In this document: positions 1-11,296 of the stretch, piece after piece
Layout of the letters: every line of letters begins with the position of its first letter
How positions within the stretch are numbered: the first letter of the stretch is position 1
Source: Proales similis
Lineage: Eukaryota > Rotifera > Eurotatoria > Ploima > Proalidae
Assembly: GCA_019059635.1 (NCBI GenBank)
Contig: JAGVRJ010000003.1
Location: 1,302,001 to 1,366,000, forward strand
DNA length: 64,000 nucleotides
Direction: 5' to 3'
Position numbers and translations under genes: made by a program
Notes under the pieces: generated by a model
What the model was told of the DNA's origin: nothing
Databases searched by the model: none
The model's input: only the letters and a program-made list of their open reading frames with translations

Positions 1-316
1 AAAATGCGCCGTGGAATTTCGAAACTATAAATGGCGGCTACATTTCTGCTTGATTTCATTTCGAATTCAAATTTTTAGTGGCTTTGCCGCTTAATATTTG
101 TGTGGTTTTGCAATCCGAATTGTTCGGGCCTCTCAATCACAGCACGAAGAGCATTAAGTTTCATCGCCGTAGCTATGGCAATAAATTATCTGCAAACAGT
201 TTTTATCAAGGACACTGTTGACTATTAGATTCGACGGACGACTTTTGAACGTGCTCATAATGATGTGCAAATCAACTTAAGGCTCTAATTTAAATTTCAG
301 AAAATTGGAATTTCAA
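1..316. other. Upstream region of the NSUN7-like gene, no gene seen
   Basis: No convincing coding sequence is visible. A pyrimidine-poor but acceptable splice acceptor ends at about 300 (TTTCAG), just before the first in-frame ATG of the NSUN7-like gene at 317. A 5' untranslated exon may therefore lie in this stretch or to the left of the window. Confidence 0.4.
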
Positions 317-2922
317 ATGCAAATCGAACGACATCCATCGGAAGCCGAAGCCGGGCTGGCAATGAAAGCTTCTCTAACCGACATTCAGCATCGAACCAGC
401 ATTGAGAGCAACCTAAGCGATCGAGACATCGAACGAATGAAGCATTGTGGACGTCTGTTCGATCGTCAGACTCAAGTCAACCACCAAACGATGAAGGAGT
501 ACTTCCGTAGGGAGAGCTGTCTTTACTGTAATTATTTGCGTGACTCATTTTGGTCTTTTTGCCGTTTTAAATCGAACTCTTCATCAATTTAGCTCAGATA
601 ATATTCAAGAATGCGGCGCGCATTTTCCACTGCCTCAAGGCTGACTTGAACGAAAGTCCCATACTGAAATCACTCAAAGAGCAGCAGAAAAAGTCGGACG
701 AGAACGAGAACCGCATCGCTGAGATTCCCAAGCTTCACTACACAACGGGACAAGAGAAAAAGAAAACGATGGAGCTGGCGTTTTCAACTCTAAAATGTAA
801 ACTGTCGTTCGATTGCGAGCTCGCTTCAAGCTTGAATTGCACTGATTTGTTGATTTAGTTCAGCGAATATTAGAGGACTTGCTCGAGCTGAGTCAGTTCT
901 ATGGAAATCGTCCCGAGTTCAAAGACGAGCAGAGTCTGGTTTGCACAGTTCTGTATGATTACATGACGCGCAAGTTTCAGCTGAGGGACAGACTGCTGGA
1001 GGAGCCGTTCGACAACAAAGACGAACTGGTGACGGGCATTGAGCTTGGCATATACGATGCACGCACTGCCCTGGCAGCCGAGCTGGCCAAGTCAAGAATC
1101 AGATCGGACGCGCTGACGTTGGACCAGTTGCTGCCGCAAGAGATCCGCGAAGTGGACCAGCACAAGGCCGAGTTGCCTCTCTACTGCTGGATCAACAATT
1201 TGAAAATAAGCAACGAGGACTGCATCAAGCAGCTTGTTGAAAGCGAACAGCTCACGCTGGTCAGTGAGAAAGAAGAGCTCGAGAGAAAGTGTTTCATGTT
1301 CGACACGCACTGCTCCAACTTGCTGGTCTTTCACTATTCGCTTCGAGGCAAAATGACAAATCACGAGCTGGTCAAAGAGTCAAAGCTCGTCATTCAGGTA
1401 GAGAGTTGTTCTGCTGGTTAGGCTCCAAGCGCTCTCAAATTACTTGATTAGGACAAGTCGAGCTGCTTGGCACCACATTCGGTGGTAAAACTGTTGTCAA
1501 AGAAAGACGACGTAATTGTGACCAATGCGAGCGGAGGTCTGGTTGCAGCTTATATTGCGTCCATGATGACCGGACTCGATGGAAAGGTATTTGTTTTCGG
1601 CGTGCCTAACGACGATAAATACGAAGAGCTCAGCGAAAAGTTTCAGCAAATCGGCTGCTCAAAGAGTAACTTGATTATTTCGAATCTTGGAAACTGTTTG
1701 TGAGCTCTCACGCTTGCTCGGCTTTTTTCACAGACGTGCGCTTGTTCAAAGAAAATTTCGTCGACTGCAAGTCTGAAGACAGCCGACTGGAAAATGCCAA
1801 AATTGTGGTCATCAATTCGCCTTGTACCAAGTCGGCTCTCATGAATCCGATCGACTTTTTGTTCGAGGAGGGCGAAGGTTAGCTCAAGAACTTTTCTTCT
1901 TCGACTGCAGCTTAACGAAATTCTGGCGTTTCAATTTCTGCTCAGACGTCGGCTTTCTCAAGGACTACACTTTGGGTGCAAATAGCAAAGAACGACTGAA
2001 GAAATGCATCCAGGCCGAGACTCGTCTTTTGGACCATGCGCTTAAATGTATGTAAACCGCATGAAATGGTCACGGAACTCTTTGAACTGAAACAAAACGC
2101 AACAGTCAATAAGATAAGGGCGATTGTCTATCAAACCTACTCGCGATTTGAACTCGAGAATCAAAGTCTGGTAAACGGATGCCTTCTTAGCTTCAACCAG
2201 AATAGGTCGGCTCGTTCTGGAGCCAATCCGTTCAAGTAAGTAGCAAACTGGAATTGGTAGTGAGCGCCTTAAATCAAAATTTTCTCCAATAGAATTAGTC
2301 CGCCAGTTATCCCATTGGCGGCCAAGGACATTAAAAATGACGAGGTTGTAAAAGACAGCAAATTTCTTCAATTCAAACGATCAGAAAAGATGAACGGCTG
2401 CTTTGTGGCACTCTTGTCTCGTGATGTGAGTAGCCTCGTCTTTGCTTCTTGCTTGATTGTATTGATTCAAAGCTTTATTCACAGAAAGAGGTCAAAAATG
2501 AGAAGGAAACCAAAAAGCTGTCCGAGTCGCGTGTGGTCAAAAAAGAGGTCGGCAAGTATTCGGCGCCTGAAGTGAAGACCTTTCAAGAGAAAAACTTCCT
2601 CAAAATCGACGAGTTCACGGCAAAGAAAAAGAACAGCCGAGGCAAAAAGAGCTCGTCGTCGACCAAGCGTCTTCCTCGACGCACTTCACTTGACTCTGGC
2701 CTTCCACGCCTAGAAGGCGAGAATCTGATCAGCGAAATAAAGCCTATTGAAGTGAAACTGCAGCGAACTACGAATCTTAGAGTCAAGTCAAACTCGAAAC
2801 GAAGCACGAGCAAGCCGGCAAACGATATTGTACATAGCCCACGTGATTATGTTGCTCCCAATCGTTCTTCAACTCCAGACATTCATCCAGAGCTGCCGCC
2901 TCTAACTAAGCCAAATGAATAG
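317..2922 (+). CDS. NSUN7: NSUN7-like RNA m5C methyltransferase family protein, motif VI Cys replaced by Tyr
   Basis: Nine exons join in frame: 317-527, 593-796, 859-1397, 1452-1665, 1734-1877, 1946-2047, 2106-2235, 2293-2425 and 2485-2922. They give about 704 residues, close to vertebrate NSUN7. Landmarks resembling NSUN7 are TLKFQRILEDLLEL, LPLYCWINNLKIS, FMFDTHCSNLLVF, DKSSCLAPHSVVKLL, HALKFNKIRAIVYQ and MNGCFVALLSRD. The family fold is a class I SAM-dependent methyltransferase that makes 5-methylcytosine in RNA. The motif IV cysteine is kept (SPCTKSALMNPIDF), but the motif VI site, where the nucleophilic cysteine sits in active members, reads IVYQTYSRFELEN, with Tyr instead of Cys. The C-terminal ~140 residues are basic and low-complexity. 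A polyadenylation signal lies at 2986-2991. The family call is firm. Activity is doubtful. The start is the first in-frame ATG; an upstream exon is possible. Confidence 0.9.
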
Positions 2923-4162
2923 AAATCAAACTAACTCTTTAATTGGCAATTTTAATATGCGTCAAATTTTGTTTATAAATTATCAAATAAACCTTAAATT
3001 CAACGAACAGCGTGGCGACCTTCAATTGATTGGCTACTTGCGCAGAAGTAGAAAGAGGCGAAAAAAGGCGAATTTTATTCTTCTTGGCGACTATGGTCTG
3101 ACACATTTGGTGGATAAGGGCTACTAGAGACACTTGAGAGTAAACAGTGCGAAGAAATTGCGACTGGGAATTGGGGAAAAGCTGACAGAATGTTAAACGA
3201 CGGAGAGCGGGAAATCCGACACGCCAACTCTCGCTCTTTCTTTGCGAGACCATAACGAGACACGGGGGAAAATTGGACGTGGGCCCAATGCGAGGAGCAA
3301 ACACAATGCTTTCTCTTTTGCTTGAATGAGTTACGTAATGGAAAATAATGTGGTTCACGGGCGAGATCATGTGCAGAAAGTGAAGCGTAATAATCTGATT
3401 GACATACTTTCGGGCCACATTGGGACAGTAAGCATGTTCACACTGGCAAGGAGTGAAAGCAGCCTCGGTGGTCAGCAGTACCTTCGACCGCTAGCTGATG
3501 ATGATTACCCGCGTCTAGCAGCTCATGTGTGCTAACAAAGCCGATTGGTAAATTTGTGTGACACAGCGTGTGTTTACATACCTGAGGGATTAATTTCTGA
3601 TAACAGACATCAAGAACGTGCTCAAATGCGAATCGATGCTCAAGTGCTCATTTTGACTGTCGCTTATAACATTGTCCAATCGGAGCCAGTTGTGGCATAT
3701 TTGTTCAAAATATCAATTTTCTTTATTCTTCTTTTTTTCATGTTCTTGGCCAACAAGATTAAAAGTTAAACAAACATGCTTGGATGACAAATGAACGTTA
3801 TTGACGGGCAGCGTGATCGAATATCGATTAAGTACTACTACACCTTGCCCACTTGGGCGAATAAGAAACCTGTCAACAGCGGCATTGCAGATGGCACTCG
3901 CCTTGCTCTCTGGCTAAAGTGGCTATCGAAATGATGACATACAGTCGACCGAGCACTCGATCGCTACCTGCCCCGGCCGATTTTCGCCCACTTCCTCTAA
4001 CAGACTTAACAGGCTCTACTAAGCTCTGTTTAATTTTAAAAAAGGGGCGTTTATTTAAGAGGAGAACAATCGAAATAAATAGAATGTTTATAAACATCGA
4101 ATGAGGCAAAAACAAGAAAAGTAGATTGCGCGGCTGAATAGATGAACGAGCAAAATATCGCT
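2923..4162. other. Convergent intergenic region with 3' UTRs
   Basis: It holds the NSUN7-like 3' end (AATAAA at 2986-2991) and, on the minus strand, a likely polyadenylation signal for the next gene (TTTATT on the plus strand near 4048-4053). The short open frames here show no family resemblance and no splice-consistent extensions. I see no gene. Confidence 0.5.
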
Positions 4163-5884
4163 TTAGATAAAATAGACCTTGGAAGAAGTGAGCAAACGCT
4201 GCCTGCGTCTGCTAGATAGACGGGCCGATGACTTGAGCTCTGGTCGGTAGAGAAGCTGCTTTAGGGAAAGATCAATTTCGTTCGCTTTGCGACTCTTTTT
4301 GTTTCGCTTGGCCTTCTGGCTTGACTTTAAAATTGGCGATAAATTGTTGATCTTCAGTCCGGTCGGTTCTCTAACTTCGCGTCGATTAAATGTGTCGTCG
4401 GTCAGCGAGCTGTTTGATCCAGCCGAGGCGACTGAGCGATTTCGCTTCTTGCTTTTGGTCTTCTGCTTGCCACAGTGCGCATTGTTTGAGCCGAGTGTTT
4501 CTTTTAAATTGCAAACTGGCACGCAAACAAACTGATGCAGTTCAAGCGCAGTTGCACGACACTTGACACAACAGGACTCGGCTCGTGCACAATCCACAGC
4601 GTTGGCAAGCTTTTTGGCGGCTCGATTTTGTCTTTTCGCTTTGTTGCGAATCGTGTGAGTTGGATGAAATTTAAGCGGATCGTGCTTGGAATTTTTGGGC
4701 GTAGATGCGATCGGCTTCTTGCTGCTTCGGTTCGGAGTGCTGGTGCTGGCCAGCTCGGCGATAAAAGTGAATGAATAAGTTTGATCGGCCTCTTCTGCGT
4801 CGGGCATCTTGCTCTTGGTGCGTTCGTTTATTTGCGCAGGCGGCTGGTTGGCAAACAGTTGACGACGTCGCGAGTAGACTGGAGTTCGAAAGCTGTCCAT
4901 GTTGCGATCTATGATAATGAAAATGCTGGTTAGCTCATCTGCTTATAAACGAGTCGGGTAGATGGGACAAAGGTGTGAAGTAAACAAGCGAAAGCGACTT
5001 TTCGTTTAACCCTGCCGGCTTGTCCCGAGAAATAATAGCAAAACGAATCGATCTATCGGAGTTGCACACAGAAAGCGTGAATGACAATAATTAGAACAAA
5101 TGCACAGCGATAGATAAAAGTTTGGAGTGAGGAGCAGCCACCGGAGCAGACCACCGTTTCTACATGAGAGCTTCCGACCGTGCGTTGTGCTTTCTTTTCA
5201 CAAAAGTTGCCAAACAACAACAAGCAGCAGATCTCAAAGCATAGTGCATGCGCTGTTTTCATTTCATGCACAGGCGATTGCACTGTCATGCCACTAAACA
5301 GAGCGATTTCATTCGCCGGACTGTCAACACAAGTGGTTGCCGGGGCCAATGAGAGAAGAGAATGAGCGAACAGGGACCAAGAGCAAGGAGCATGTGCCAT
5401 ACAAATCAAGCGGAAATAATTTACCTTTAAAGTTAGCGACCCAGCTGAGTGCCTGGTCACTCTTGCCATTCAAGTCATTTGAATGATCGAGATCGGAGCA
5501 AATGGCTGACATTGTTCGCTCAAGGCTGACGTCGTCTGTCAATGACATGGCTTTCACCAAGTTCATTTTGGACAGATCGAATTGACTTGGCGCGTAGTAG
5601 AACTCGGATAGACACGATGTGCCTGAATATGACGTGGTCAGTTCGCTTGCGTTGCTCTTGTCGACAAACGCGAACAGTTGGGAGCCGGACGTTTGCTCAC
5701 ATACGCTGTTGAGTCGAGGCTCTTTGACTGCTTCGACGAAATATCGCTGCCAGTTGTGACGCTTGAGCAGAACGCGAGTTCTCTTGCGAATCTTGTGCAT
5801 TCGCATTCTGAACTCGCGTTTCATGTCAATCTGCCTCGAAGTGGTTGCTGGCGTCCTGATAACGTCTGTGTGGTTAATGCTCAT
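4163..5884 (-). CDS. Unrecognised basic protein with a cysteine cluster
   Basis: Two exons on the minus strand, 5884-5425 and 4908-4163, join with exact phase (460 + 746 nt = 402 codons including stop) across a GTAAAT donor and ATAG acceptor, giving 401 residues. I do not recognise the family. The N-terminus (about residues 20-45) is rich in Arg/Lys and aromatic residues. The middle is Ser/Thr-rich with acidic patches. A motif SFRTPVYSRRR follows the splice junction. Residues ~260-299 hold seven cysteines spaced C-x5-CC-x2-C-x11-C-x3-C-x12-C, followed by Lys/Arg-rich tracts that look like nuclear localisation signals. There is no signal peptide or membrane segment. The intron is 516 nt, about eight times the local norm. 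The exact frame fit and ATG start support a real gene; a nuclear regulatory role is only inference. Confidence 0.65.
4472..4591 (-). other. Cysteine cluster in the unrecognised protein
   Basis: This encodes roughly residues 260-299 of the unrecognised 401-residue protein. Seven Cys and one His lie within about 40 residues, flanked by basic runs. The spacing could bind zinc but does not match a zinc-finger pattern I can name. Confidence 0.4.
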
Positions 5885-7905
5885 CGCTGCCTGACTGACT
5901 TGAGCTGCTCAAATTTGTTTCTAAATGTTTCAAACGAAAAACAGTGATTTAAGAGAGATGATAACAAGCCAAGTGATATATAGGCAGACGAGCCGCTCTC
6001 AAACCGGGACAGTCGAGCAAGCAGCCGAATCCAATTACATGGAGCACTATGAAAATAGGCGAGGCAATGTTTATTGAAGCCAATTCTAGCCTCACTTGTT
6101 CCTGTCTCTTTTTTATTTTCTTTTATCACATTCGCCTCTAATAGAGTGAATTGAGCGTACCTAAAGTAGACGCAAAGAAAAAGTGTCTGGGCGGCGGTGG
6201 CTGTGGCCAAGTGCAGGCTCTAAATTATTGACCGAGCTTCCAGAACTCTAACACGCTCTTCATATCCAGACACTCGCATCACGCACTAAACCACTGGGCC
6301 GAAGCAAGTTCTTTAAGACTTGCTGCCCTGGACGGTTATAATTTGCCGAAATTGCTTATTAATGGTATTCATTTGCAAACAAGAGATCATAAACCAGTTG
6401 ACACATGCACCCGTACCCTGTTCGTGATTAATGGCCCATGGGCTGCGTCTAGCCCAACCAGGGCAAAAGCTCTCACTTTCCAGCCGTCCTCTGCCACTAC
6501 TGCTAAGAAGTCTGCTAAACAGATCATAAAAGCAAAGCAATTAAACTGAGCAACAAGAAAAAAGAAACATGTAATAATGGTCTCGTTTAGACTGAATTTG
6601 GTCTATGTGATCAGATCGTCTGAATTTAAGGCGTGCGATAAGTGCTCCAATCGAAAAGAGCTCAGCGCAATCAGGTAGCACGACGACGGCGCAAAGAGCC
6701 AATCGAAACAGAGCTTGCCTTTTTTCAATCTAAGAATCGCCGAGTAAACAATCGCCGCCTGACGGGTGACGTTGGCTGTGTTTAAGAAATGATTCTTTGC
6801 TTAAAACACGAACGGATGCATTTTAGCCGGTCGCACTCTATTCAACTGGCCTCATGTTACGCTTAATCAGTATCGTAGAGCATATGAAGTATATCAAACT
6901 CGATAATTGTTTAAATCAAATCAATTAGTGAACTATGCTCGCTGATTGATTAAATGCGCATGCCGATGCATGGCCAAGTAAATTGTTTGCAGTCTCTAGT
7001 TTGGCTCAAATTGGAAGCATTCGGTGTCTCTAGACATTCAACGCTAAACAGCGCCGGCCCTTTGCCACTCAATCTCATATGGTTTGTGTTGGCGGTGAAC
7101 ATAGCCACCGAATTTTATAAATAAATACATCACCGACTTGCCAAGACCGACGCACATGCATTAGAACTTCCTTCTTGTTTCGTCGGCTACTTATCGTTTC
7201 CGAGCCCGGGCGAGAAAATCGACTGAAATTCGAGTAGATTGCAGAGATCTGGGAGGCCAAGTCGCGTTTATAGCTTAGCAGCTCTGCGTCTAGCCAGCAA
7301 GGCTGGCTCACATCTGTATATGGGCTTGTCTCAGCTTCAATGCTCGCCGCCACTGTGGAATATTTCACACTCTCGCCTTGACTTCTCCCGTGCTGGAATA
7401 AAGCGGACAAGTATTGGTGCTCGCCTCGCCGCAAGCTCATACCGCCCGCCAAGAGCGTTATCACACTCAAACTCTTTTCCAAGTGTGGTATTCTATTCGT
7501 AGCTTTATGTATCGGTTTGATGTAATCAAAGCACTCCATGTCCGAGCGTCTCCTATTTCCAAAGCCCCAATTAGATCTTTCACAGTTCTGTAACACTTTC
7601 TAGAACCTCAAGACCGAACGCAGTCCGGCTTGAACGCCCACTAATTAGCTCCTTAGGAAAAGTGTCAAGAGGCCACAATAGTTCTCGGTTTGGCCTTTTC
7701 AAACGAATGCTCCCTCGCAGTACTTATCAACACTCGGCCTCGATTACTTGTCCCCGTATACTCTCCACTCCTTTTTTAATGCGGGCACTCAGTATTAGAA
7801 CAGATGTTTACCAGACGAGCTTCTCTGCTTTTCATGATTTATTCAACAAACAGAATATCGGTGAGATTCAGCCTAAAAGAGATTGGAATGTATAGAGCGC
7901 ACGCT
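5885..7905. other. 2 kb region without a supported gene
   Basis: This is sequence upstream of the unrecognised minus-strand gene and downstream of the claudin-like gene. Several open frames of 60-173 codons occur (the longest on the minus strand at 7075-7596), but none shows a family motif, an ATG in good position or splice-linked partners. It probably contains promoter and 3' UTR sequence. I see no RNA gene. Confidence 0.4.
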
Positions 7906-8826
7906 TCAAGCGTAGTTGTTGCTATTTATAAACGAAGCGTTTGAGTTGAGATTTAGAGTTGAATTGAGCGGCATGGCGCTTTCATACTGCCGCTTCAGCT
8001 CTCTGTTCTTTTTGTACACCGCGTAGAGGTCTTTTGACTCCAGCAGCAAGATGCCAGCTAATGAAACGCAATTTAGACATGCGAATAGAAGCGAGCGTGA
8101 TTATTGAATTCGCCTACTTGCATTGAGGAGAAAGAAGCAGGCGGACAGCTCAAACCAGTAAGAGAAGGAGTAGACATTGAACTCGGGCCTAGGCATCCAC
8201 TGGCGGTTGTCGCCGTTTATGCCGTAGATCAGGATGGCTAAAAACATGTTCACCTCTGCGACATCGGCAAACGAAATCAAATAAAAAATCAGCTGAGCGA
8301 GAGAGTGGAATTTAGCTGGTTTGAATGATTACGTGCGGCAAATGTGAGAATTGTGATTGGAAACACAAAGTTGAACTTGAAACGGATATTGGTCATCACG
8401 CTCACTGATAAGAGTGCGAGCACCACATAATTGAAGATGAATCCAAAACAGGCGAAGAACTGAACCGCAATGAACCAAGCTGTACGGTTGAGATTGAATT
8501 AGTAGAAACCGAAACATTTCATTTCTGATGGTTGTCATCCAGGACTACTTACGAGGCATGAGCCAATCACGAAAGCGAATCATATCGGGCGACCAAAACC
8601 AGAAACAGCCGGTGTAAGGCTTTTGATTGTCATCTTTCCAGTGACGATATCGCTTAAAGCAAACCTCCCAGAGGCCGATGTTTTTGAACTCGTTGCCTGT
8701 CGACGGGTAAGACTGAGACCAGTAGGGCGCCGCGAAAGAGACCAGCGTACACAAGCCGGCAACGAATATCAGAATGCTGGCCACCAAGAACTTTGGCGAG
8801 AATTCGGCCTTGCCAATGCGTATCAT
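7906..8826 (-). CDS. Claudin-like four-transmembrane protein
   Basis: Four minus-strand exons, 8826-8553, 8479-8333, 8255-8118 and 8057-7906, sum to 711 nt and give 236 residues. The first helix (FLVASILIFVAGLCTLVSF) leads into an extracellular loop with the claudin/PMP22/EMP signature W...GLW..C...C: Trp, then IGLWEVCF, then TGCFWFW. A second helix (FIAVQFFACFGFIFNYVVLA), a third (FVFPITILTFAA then VNMFLAILIYGI) and a fourth (YWFELSACFFLLNATGILLL) follow, ending in a cytoplasmic tail with a KKNRELKRQ basic patch. Such proteins form or regulate septate/tight junctions or act as membrane organisers. Invertebrate members diverge strongly, so orthology to a named claudin is not assigned. Other PMP22-superfamily members are the main alternative. 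The phase-consistent splicing and the clear signature make the gene itself solid. Confidence 0.85.
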
Positions 8827-9824
8827 GATGCGGTGCTGCTGATTAAACTGCTCGCAGTTGCAATTTTATTCAAGAAAAAGAAACCGGTCGCAATCTATTG
8901 GTTGTAAGCGACCTACCTGCACTCGTCTTGTTGAGGGCTCGTCTACTGACCCTAGGTCAAACGCTCGTCCTCTGCCATTCATTCTATTCGGCAAATTATT
9001 TCGACTCATACATAAATTCTTAATAATTTTGTCCATTACTTACCGTCAAGGTATACTCCCAGGTGCTTGAATTTGTCTCCTACGAAACTCTTTATTTTCG
9101 CCCGCTCTCGCAACATACGCCAACACAGACGCTCATGCGCCCTCCTAATCGCACGCTTTAAACACTCCGCAACAATCGTTCATAAGAGTTTAGTCTGGTT
9201 GTCTAGTCAACATAATCGGCAGCCAAGTCAACACGGCCCGTCTGACATTGTGCATTGTGCAATGCATTGTGCCTAACTGCATTGTGCAAGTCGAGCAATA
9301 TTTTATGCGGCTCAATTTGGCAACAGGTTCGATAAAGGGCGTGCCTACTTTAGTCATCCAAGGAACGAGTCACTTAAACGCAGCTCGACTTTTAGATAAA
9401 CATTACTCGGCTCGCTGTGCTCTTTCAGCATCTCAAAGAATTTCTATGCGCCGTCAGAACAATCGAAGATAGCTTGCAAGTAAGCCAAAGTGACATTGTT
9501 TATTTATTTAAGTAACTGCTCGCGCACAAATTCCAGCTCTGGTCTTTAAAATCAATTTATAAATAAGATAAAAATAATAAGCTGGCGTTGAAGCAAGCGA
9601 GTTGATGCCGGATCGATTGGGTCCACATTAATAAAACATGACTTGGGTTCGAAATGGATAAAGAGTGAGAGAAAGTCAAACAGAAGCCAAAATGGAAATT
9701 GAGTTAAAAAGCATAAAAACGGTCTCAAGCGGACAGGAATTGAAATCGATAAAATATACAGAGTTCCAAAAATAAGAAGCCAACAAATAGAGAAGAGCAG
9801 AACTAAATAGAAGCGGACAAGCCC
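8827..9824. other. Intergenic region between claudin-like gene and TFAP4
   Basis: It contains the presumed promoter of the claudin-like gene on the left and the TFAP4 3' UTR on the right. Apart from a short CATTGTGC repeat at 9246-9287 and AT-rich sequence near 9500-9570, I see nothing that looks like a gene. Confidence 0.45.
9246..9287. repeat. Short cluster of CATTGTGC repeats
   Basis: Four copies of CATTGTGC occur at 9246-9253, 9253-9260, 9265-9272 and 9280-9287. They are not evenly spaced, so this is a small degenerate tandem cluster. Confidence 0.7.
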
Positions 9825-11296
9825 TCATGATATAAGAAGACTGAGCATGTCGCTCGAATGCGATTCACATTCGCTGTTGTTTCCGCTGCTAGTCGAGCTG
9901 TTGGGCGAGTTCTTTTCGCTTGAACGATGCTTGCTGCCTACGGGCCGATTATCTATGCCCTTGTTCTCTCGTAGAATAAGATGTTGTCCTGATAGCGACG
10001 AAGCCAGCAAACTTGACGGCTCGGCCAGAATTATAGGCACAGGCTCGCTCGAAGTTTTTATTAGAGAGTTAAGGCGCGACAAGTCGATCAGGCATGACGC
10101 ATTGACCGAGTTGTGCTGATCGACTTCCTCAAACGACATGGCCTCGTACTTTCTTTTCTTCGGCGGCCGGTGTTGCTCAGTTGGTACAGAATAGGCTAGA
10201 ATCGAAGCTACTGTGCCCGGTTCGGCACTGGTGCTCGATTGCATTCTGGCGTCTGTCGAGATGTCGCTTGCTTCAGAACCGCAAGTTCCCAGCTCGTCTT
10301 CTAAATTTTTGCCTTCCACGTGCAATATAGCTTCAACAATCGTGTTTAGGTTCTTTTTGGAAAGTGAAGAGCTTCTTTGAGGCATTGTGGAAGAAGCGAC
10401 ACAAGACGAAGAGGCAGCAGACGGGGAACAAGGCGAGCCGGGCGAAACGCAACTCGAAGAGCCCGACTCGGAAGTGGCCACAGCAGCGGCCAGTAAATGG
10501 TCGATCGATGTCGATCTTACGCTGCGTATACGATGTGCATGGTATGAGCTGTCATCGGTTCTTTTAAACTGGTTAAATGTCTCTTCTGTCGGTTTAGCCT
10601 CGCTTGGCTCCTGCTTCAATTCGATGAGCGCCGAGTCCCTGCTCTCCAGAGTTTCGCGGATGTGCTTGCGGCTGGCCTCGTGCGACACACGACGTTTGTC
10701 AACACGTTCGGCACATTTGGAAATGTCGCATTCAGGCTCGTTTTTCGCAGTTTCTAAATCAAAAGTGCGCTGTTGGAGTTTACCGAAGAAGACAGCAATG
10801 GGCGACTCTTACTTGTCGACGACGAGAGGCGTAGTTGAGGTGAAGATACGGAGGCGGTGAGAGGTTTCGGCTGGTCGTTTTTGTTTATAAGAGCTTCCAG
10901 CTCGTTCCACAGATGATTAGAGCGTAGGAGCTGCTCGGCAATTTTCACTCGCTCGGCTAGCTGCTGTCGTTCGGCAAGCAAGCGTCGAATGTGCTCAGCG
11001 CTTCGCTGAAGGATACACGCCTTGCTCAGCTTTTCGCCGCTCGAATGAGGTATGAGCACTTTGAGGGTTTGAAATCCGGCGTTAATGCTCTGCATTCGGC
11101 GTCTCTCATTGCTATTGGCGATTGCACGTCGCTTGCGCTTGTCGTCGTCATTCATTTGGCCTTGCTGCGACACATGGGACTCTTCGAACTCATCGCCCGA
11201 GTCGTCTAGCTCGTTGGATTCGTCCAGCATACGCTCGTCGATTCGCTTCTCAATCGTCTCGTTCTCTTCGGTGGCTGCACTTTTCTGCGCGCTCAT
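9825..11296 (-). CDS. TFAP4: Transcription factor AP-4 (bHLH leucine-zipper)
   Basis: Two minus-strand exons, 11296-10813 and 10753-9825, join in phase for 470 residues. The first exon carries the bHLH: the basic region RRAIANSNERRRMQSINAGF, helix 1 and loop TLKVLIPHSSGEKLSKACIL, and helix 2 QRSAEHIRRLLAERQQL running into a short leucine-rich zipper. This block is nearly identical to vertebrate AP-4. The second exon adds a Ser-rich region, a motif KKNLNTIVEAILHVEG like the conserved AP-4 segment, a basic PPKKRKYEAM nuclear signal and a Ser/Asn-rich tail. AP-4 binds CAGCTG E-boxes as a homodimer and regulates growth and differentiation genes. The start is the in-frame ATG of MSAQKS; a splice acceptor (TTGCAG) just upstream points to a 5' UTR exon. 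The C-terminal half is poorly conserved. Confidence 0.93.

Noticed and set aside
1561-1590. GTATTTG inside NSUN7 exon 4 as a splice donor
   Set aside because: Reading through gives DGKVFVFGVPND, which matches the family; splicing here would remove conserved residues.
3326-3769. Short plus-strand frames downstream of NSUN7
   Set aside because: No family similarity, the frames do not join across plausible splice sites, and they lie after the NSUN7 polyadenylation signal.
7075-7596. 173-codon minus-strand open frame
   Set aside because: It has no upstream ATG in good position (opens with a non-ATG codon), no recognisable motif and no phase-matched splice partners; composition is unremarkable. 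Treated as chance.
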